Shown here one piece after another: positions 7,084-8,756 of a stretch of DNA of 8,756 bases. This DNA comes from Chthoniobacter sp. GTDB taxonomy: Bacteria > Verrucomicrobiota > Verrucomicrobiia > Chthoniobacterales > Chthoniobacteraceae. A program made the position numbers and the translations under genes. The notes beneath the pieces are model-generated. The model saw only the letters and a list, made by a program, of their open reading frames with translations. It searched no databases and had not been told where the DNA came from. Every line of letters begins with the position of its first letter. Within the stretch, counting starts at the first letter, position 1. Location of the stretch: NCBI GenBank assembly GCA_025352865.1, contig JANXSB010000445.1, positions 1 to 8,756 on the forward strand, given 5' to 3'.

Positions 7084-7656
7084 ATGAACAAAATCATCAC
7101 CCTCTCAATCGCGGCGCTCGCACTTATCACTTCCGCCCAGGCTGCGACCATTCCATTCATCCTCACCGGAACTGCTGGCTCTGGCCTGCGCGTCGGCAAT
7201 GAGCCCGCCTCCTCCGGCACCGGCAGCGGCGGGGTCAACGGGCCCGGGATCAGTTTCGACACGGTCTCGCTGGCGCTCGCGATCAATGTCGCCTGGGGAT
7301 CGGCCTTCGGCTTTACCGATCTCACCGGTACGGTCAATAACCAGCACATCCACGGTCCGACCGCGGCGAACAACGGCAGCGGCTTTACCCAGACGGCTGC
7401 TGTCCTTTTCCCCCTCACGACCGCCATCAATGGGGCCACGGGCGGCAACATCTCCAACACCGTCACCCTGACGGCTGCGCAACAGACGGATCTTTTTAAC
7501 GGCAAGTTTTATCTCAATCTCCACACTCCGACCAACGCTGGTGGCGAAGTGCGCGGCTTTCTCGTCCAGGCGGCTCCTGAGCCCGGTGCAGCCGGCCTGC
7601 TCGGCCTCGGCACCCTGCTGCTCGCCGCCCGCCGCCGCCGCGACGCGCTGGCCTAA
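7084..7656 (+). CDS. Exported CHRD-domain protein with PEP-CTERM sorting tail
   Basis: This is a complete 190-residue protein. Starting at the ATG at 7084 places a clean Sec signal peptide at 1-20 (MNKIITLSIAALALITSAQA); the frame is open further upstream to 7000, but that extension would bury the signal. The middle is a CHRD (chordin) domain: HIHGPTAANNG (about 88-98), a hydrophobic strand with TAAVLFPL, LTAAQQTDLFNGKFYLNLHT (129-148) and NAGGEVRGFL (151-160), matching the family pattern of an HIHG motif, then LT..Q...L..G..Y.N.HT and GGE.RG. The C-terminus has APEPG (164-168), a hydrophobic span (about 169-182) and RRRR (183-186), the three-part PEP-CTERM signal cut by exosortase. The protein is therefore expected to be exported and sorted to the cell surface or matrix. 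CHRD domains are beta-rich with no established bacterial enzyme activity. The exosortase must be encoded elsewhere. Confidence 0.9.
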   Translation: MNKIITLSIAALALITSAQAATIPFILTGTAGSGLRVGNEPASSGTGSGGVNGPGISFDTVSLALAINVAWGSAFGFTDLTGTVNNQHIHGPTAANNGSGFTQTAAVLFPLTTAINGATGGNISNTVTLTAAQQTDLFNGKFYLNLHTPTNAGGEVRGFLVQAAPEPGAAGLLGLGTLLLAARRRRDALA

Positions 7657-7664
7657 ACCACCGC

Positions 7665-7741
7665 ACTCAGCACCTCTCCGCAACGCGCCTCTCCGGTGAA
7701 AACTGGCGGGGCGTTTTGCTGCGCCGCTGGAAATGCTGAGT
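7665..7741 (+). terminator. Possible stem-loop region after the CHRD gene
   Basis: An exact 8-base inverted repeat, ACTCAGCA at 7665-7672 and TGCTGAGT at 7734-7741, brackets the gap downstream of the CHRD stop. Inside it, CTGGC plus GGCG (7703-7707 and 7710-7713) can pair with CGCC plus GCTGG (7722-7730) around the loop TTTTGCTG, with a two-base bulge and two G-T pairs. Position just after a stop codon suits a terminator, but no T-run follows the stem, so an intrinsic terminator is not firmly supported. Confidence 0.3.
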
Positions 7742-7766
7742 CAGCCGTGCGCGAGATTTACTAAAC

Positions 7767-7772
7767 TATCAT
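7767..7772 (+). promoter_or_regulatory. Weak -10-like box upstream of the efflux gene
   Basis: TATCAT lies in the only AT-rich patch (7755-7782) of the 163-base gap before the efflux gene, 47 bases before its ATG, a plausible distance for a short leader. No recognisable -35 hexamer is found about 17 bases upstream, so this is a positional suggestion only. The start codon itself is not preceded by a Shine-Dalgarno motif. Confidence 0.2.
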
Positions 7773-7819
7773 TCTGTTTTGATCGCTTCGTCCGAGGCGG
7801 TGGCTAGTCTCGCTGGCCG

Positions 7820-8756
7820 ATGAAATCCCCCGCATTCCTTTTCGCCAAAAGCTCCGCCGTGCTCGCGCTGGCGGCGCTGGGGCTGGGCGGTTGCGTGGCC
7901 TATCACGCGGCGCCGCTGACGGTAGAGCAGGGCGCGGCGGATTTGCAGGGGCGCAGGCTCGGCGGGGGGACGTGGGATTGCGACCGGCTGTGCACGGCGG
8001 CGCTGGAGCGGCACCCGGATATGGAAATCGCGCGGGCCAAGCTGGCGACGGCGCAGGCGGCACTCATCACCGCGGGCGCGCGGCCCAACCCAACGGTGAG
8101 TTTTTCCGCGACGAATATTTCGCGGCTGCTCGGCGGGGCGTCGCCGTGGGCGAACGGTTTCACGCTCGATGTGCCGATCGAGACGGCGGGGAAACGCGGG
8201 CAGCGCGTGGCTCAGGCGCAGGCGCTGCTGAATGCGGCGACGCTCGACCTTTCGACCACGGAGCGCAACGTGGCGGCGAAAGTGCGCAACAGCTTTTTCG
8301 CACTCTCCGCGGCGCAGCAGCGCGAGGAACTGCTCGGCTTGCAGCAGACCGATCAGGAGGAGTCGGTGAAGCTGTTCGACGCGCGCATCGCGGCGGGGGA
8401 AATCTCGCGGATGGAATCGCTGCAGGCGCGGCTGCAGTACAATCAAAGCCGGCTGCTCGCGCGCGACGCCCAAAAGGTGAAAGGCGAGGCGCGGGCCACG
8501 CTCGCCGCAGCGCTCGGCATGTCCGTGCATGCGCTGGAAAAGGTGAGGCTTTCTTTCGCCGGACTCGATTCCCTGCCGCCGCCGCCGAGCGAGCGCACGC
8601 TTTTCCGGCAGGCGACGATCGAGCGCTCGGATGTGCTCTCCACGCTCGCGCAATACGCCGCTGCGGACGCGGCGCTGCGGCTGGAAATCGCGAAGCAATG
8701 GCCCGACCTGCACCTCGGCCCCGGCTACGCCTACGATCAGGGGCAGAACAAATGGA
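7820..8756 (+). CDS. TolC/CzcC-family outer-membrane efflux lipoprotein, C-terminus cut by window edge
   Basis: The frame opens with the ATG at 7820 and stays open for 312 codons to the window edge. Residues 1-24 are a lipoprotein signal peptide; LGGC at 22-25 is the lipobox, with Cys25 the predicted acylated residue, as in many outer-membrane factors of RND pumps. The rest has typical outer-membrane-factor helices: LERHPDMEIARAKLATAQAA (62-81), ARPNPTVSF (87-95), the strand LDVPIETAGKRGQRVAQAQA (116-135), a long Gln/Ala-rich helical stretch (about 140-235) and PDLHLGPGYAYDQGQNKW (295-312). The IETAGKR and PGYAYDQG motifs favour the CzcC/CusC (metal or cation efflux) branch over general TolC. 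Such proteins form the trimeric outer-membrane exit duct for an RND pump and periplasmic adaptor, whose genes probably follow beyond the window. The substrate cannot be judged from this part. Confidence 0.9.
   Translation, partial: MKSPAFLFAKSSAVLALAALGLGGCVAYHAAPLTVEQGAADLQGRRLGGGTWDCDRLCTAALERHPDMEIARAKLATAQAALITAGARPNPTVSFSATNISRLLGGASPWANGFTLDVPIETAGKRGQRVAQAQALLNAATLDLSTTERNVAAKVRNSFFALSAAQQREELLGLQQTDQEESVKLFDARIAAGEISRMESLQARLQYNQSRLLARDAQKVKGEARATLAAALGMSVHALEKVRLSFAGLDSLPPPPSERTLFRQATIERSDVLSTLAQYAAADAALRLEIAKQWPDLHLGPGYAYDQGQNKW

Noticed and set aside
7769..8713. A 314-codon minus-strand frame opposite the efflux gene
   Set aside because: The plus-strand frame has a lipobox and outer-membrane-factor motifs. 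The minus-strand product is Arg-rich and featureless.

Overview
The window is GC-rich bacterial DNA carrying six recognisable protein genes. Four lie on the minus strand (positions 1-6845) and two on the plus strand (7084-8756), so there is one divergent gene start, between about 6846 and 7083. Several traits together suggest a verrucomicrobial bacterium or a close relative in the Planctomycetes-Verrucomicrobia group. These are a secreted beta-propeller protein opening with WPQWRGPNRDG, a secreted CE15-type esterase, a small exported CHRD protein with a PEP-CTERM tail, high GC, and no Shine-Dalgarno motif at any of the six starts. The taxonomic call is an inference, because there is no rRNA gene here.

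Minus strand, in transcription order: tex (4542-6845), an RNA-binding transcription accessory protein; a DUF4173-type membrane protein of about 11 spans (2801-4420); a 384-base gap holding a 203-base imperfect palindrome (2492-2694); a secreted PQQ-like beta-propeller protein (914-2416); and a CE15-like carbohydrate esterase (1-933, cut by the window edge). The last two genes overlap by 20 bases and are almost certainly co-translated. Both have export signals, so they probably act together outside the cytoplasm, perhaps on plant cell-wall polysaccharide.

Plus strand: a 190-residue CHRD-domain protein with a signal peptide and a C-terminal PEP-CTERM anchor (7084-7656), then the first 312 residues of a TolC/CzcC-family outer-membrane efflux lipoprotein (from 7820, cut by the window edge). 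The efflux gene probably heads an RND-type export operon that continues past the window.

I saw no tRNA, rRNA, CRISPR array, transposase or phage gene. Most of the window is ordinary chromosome. The points most worth a second look are the long palindrome, the coiled-coil insertion inside the beta-propeller, the overlapping propeller-esterase pair, the PEP-CTERM CHRD protein, and the absence of Shine-Dalgarno motifs. I found no convincing new multi-gene system.
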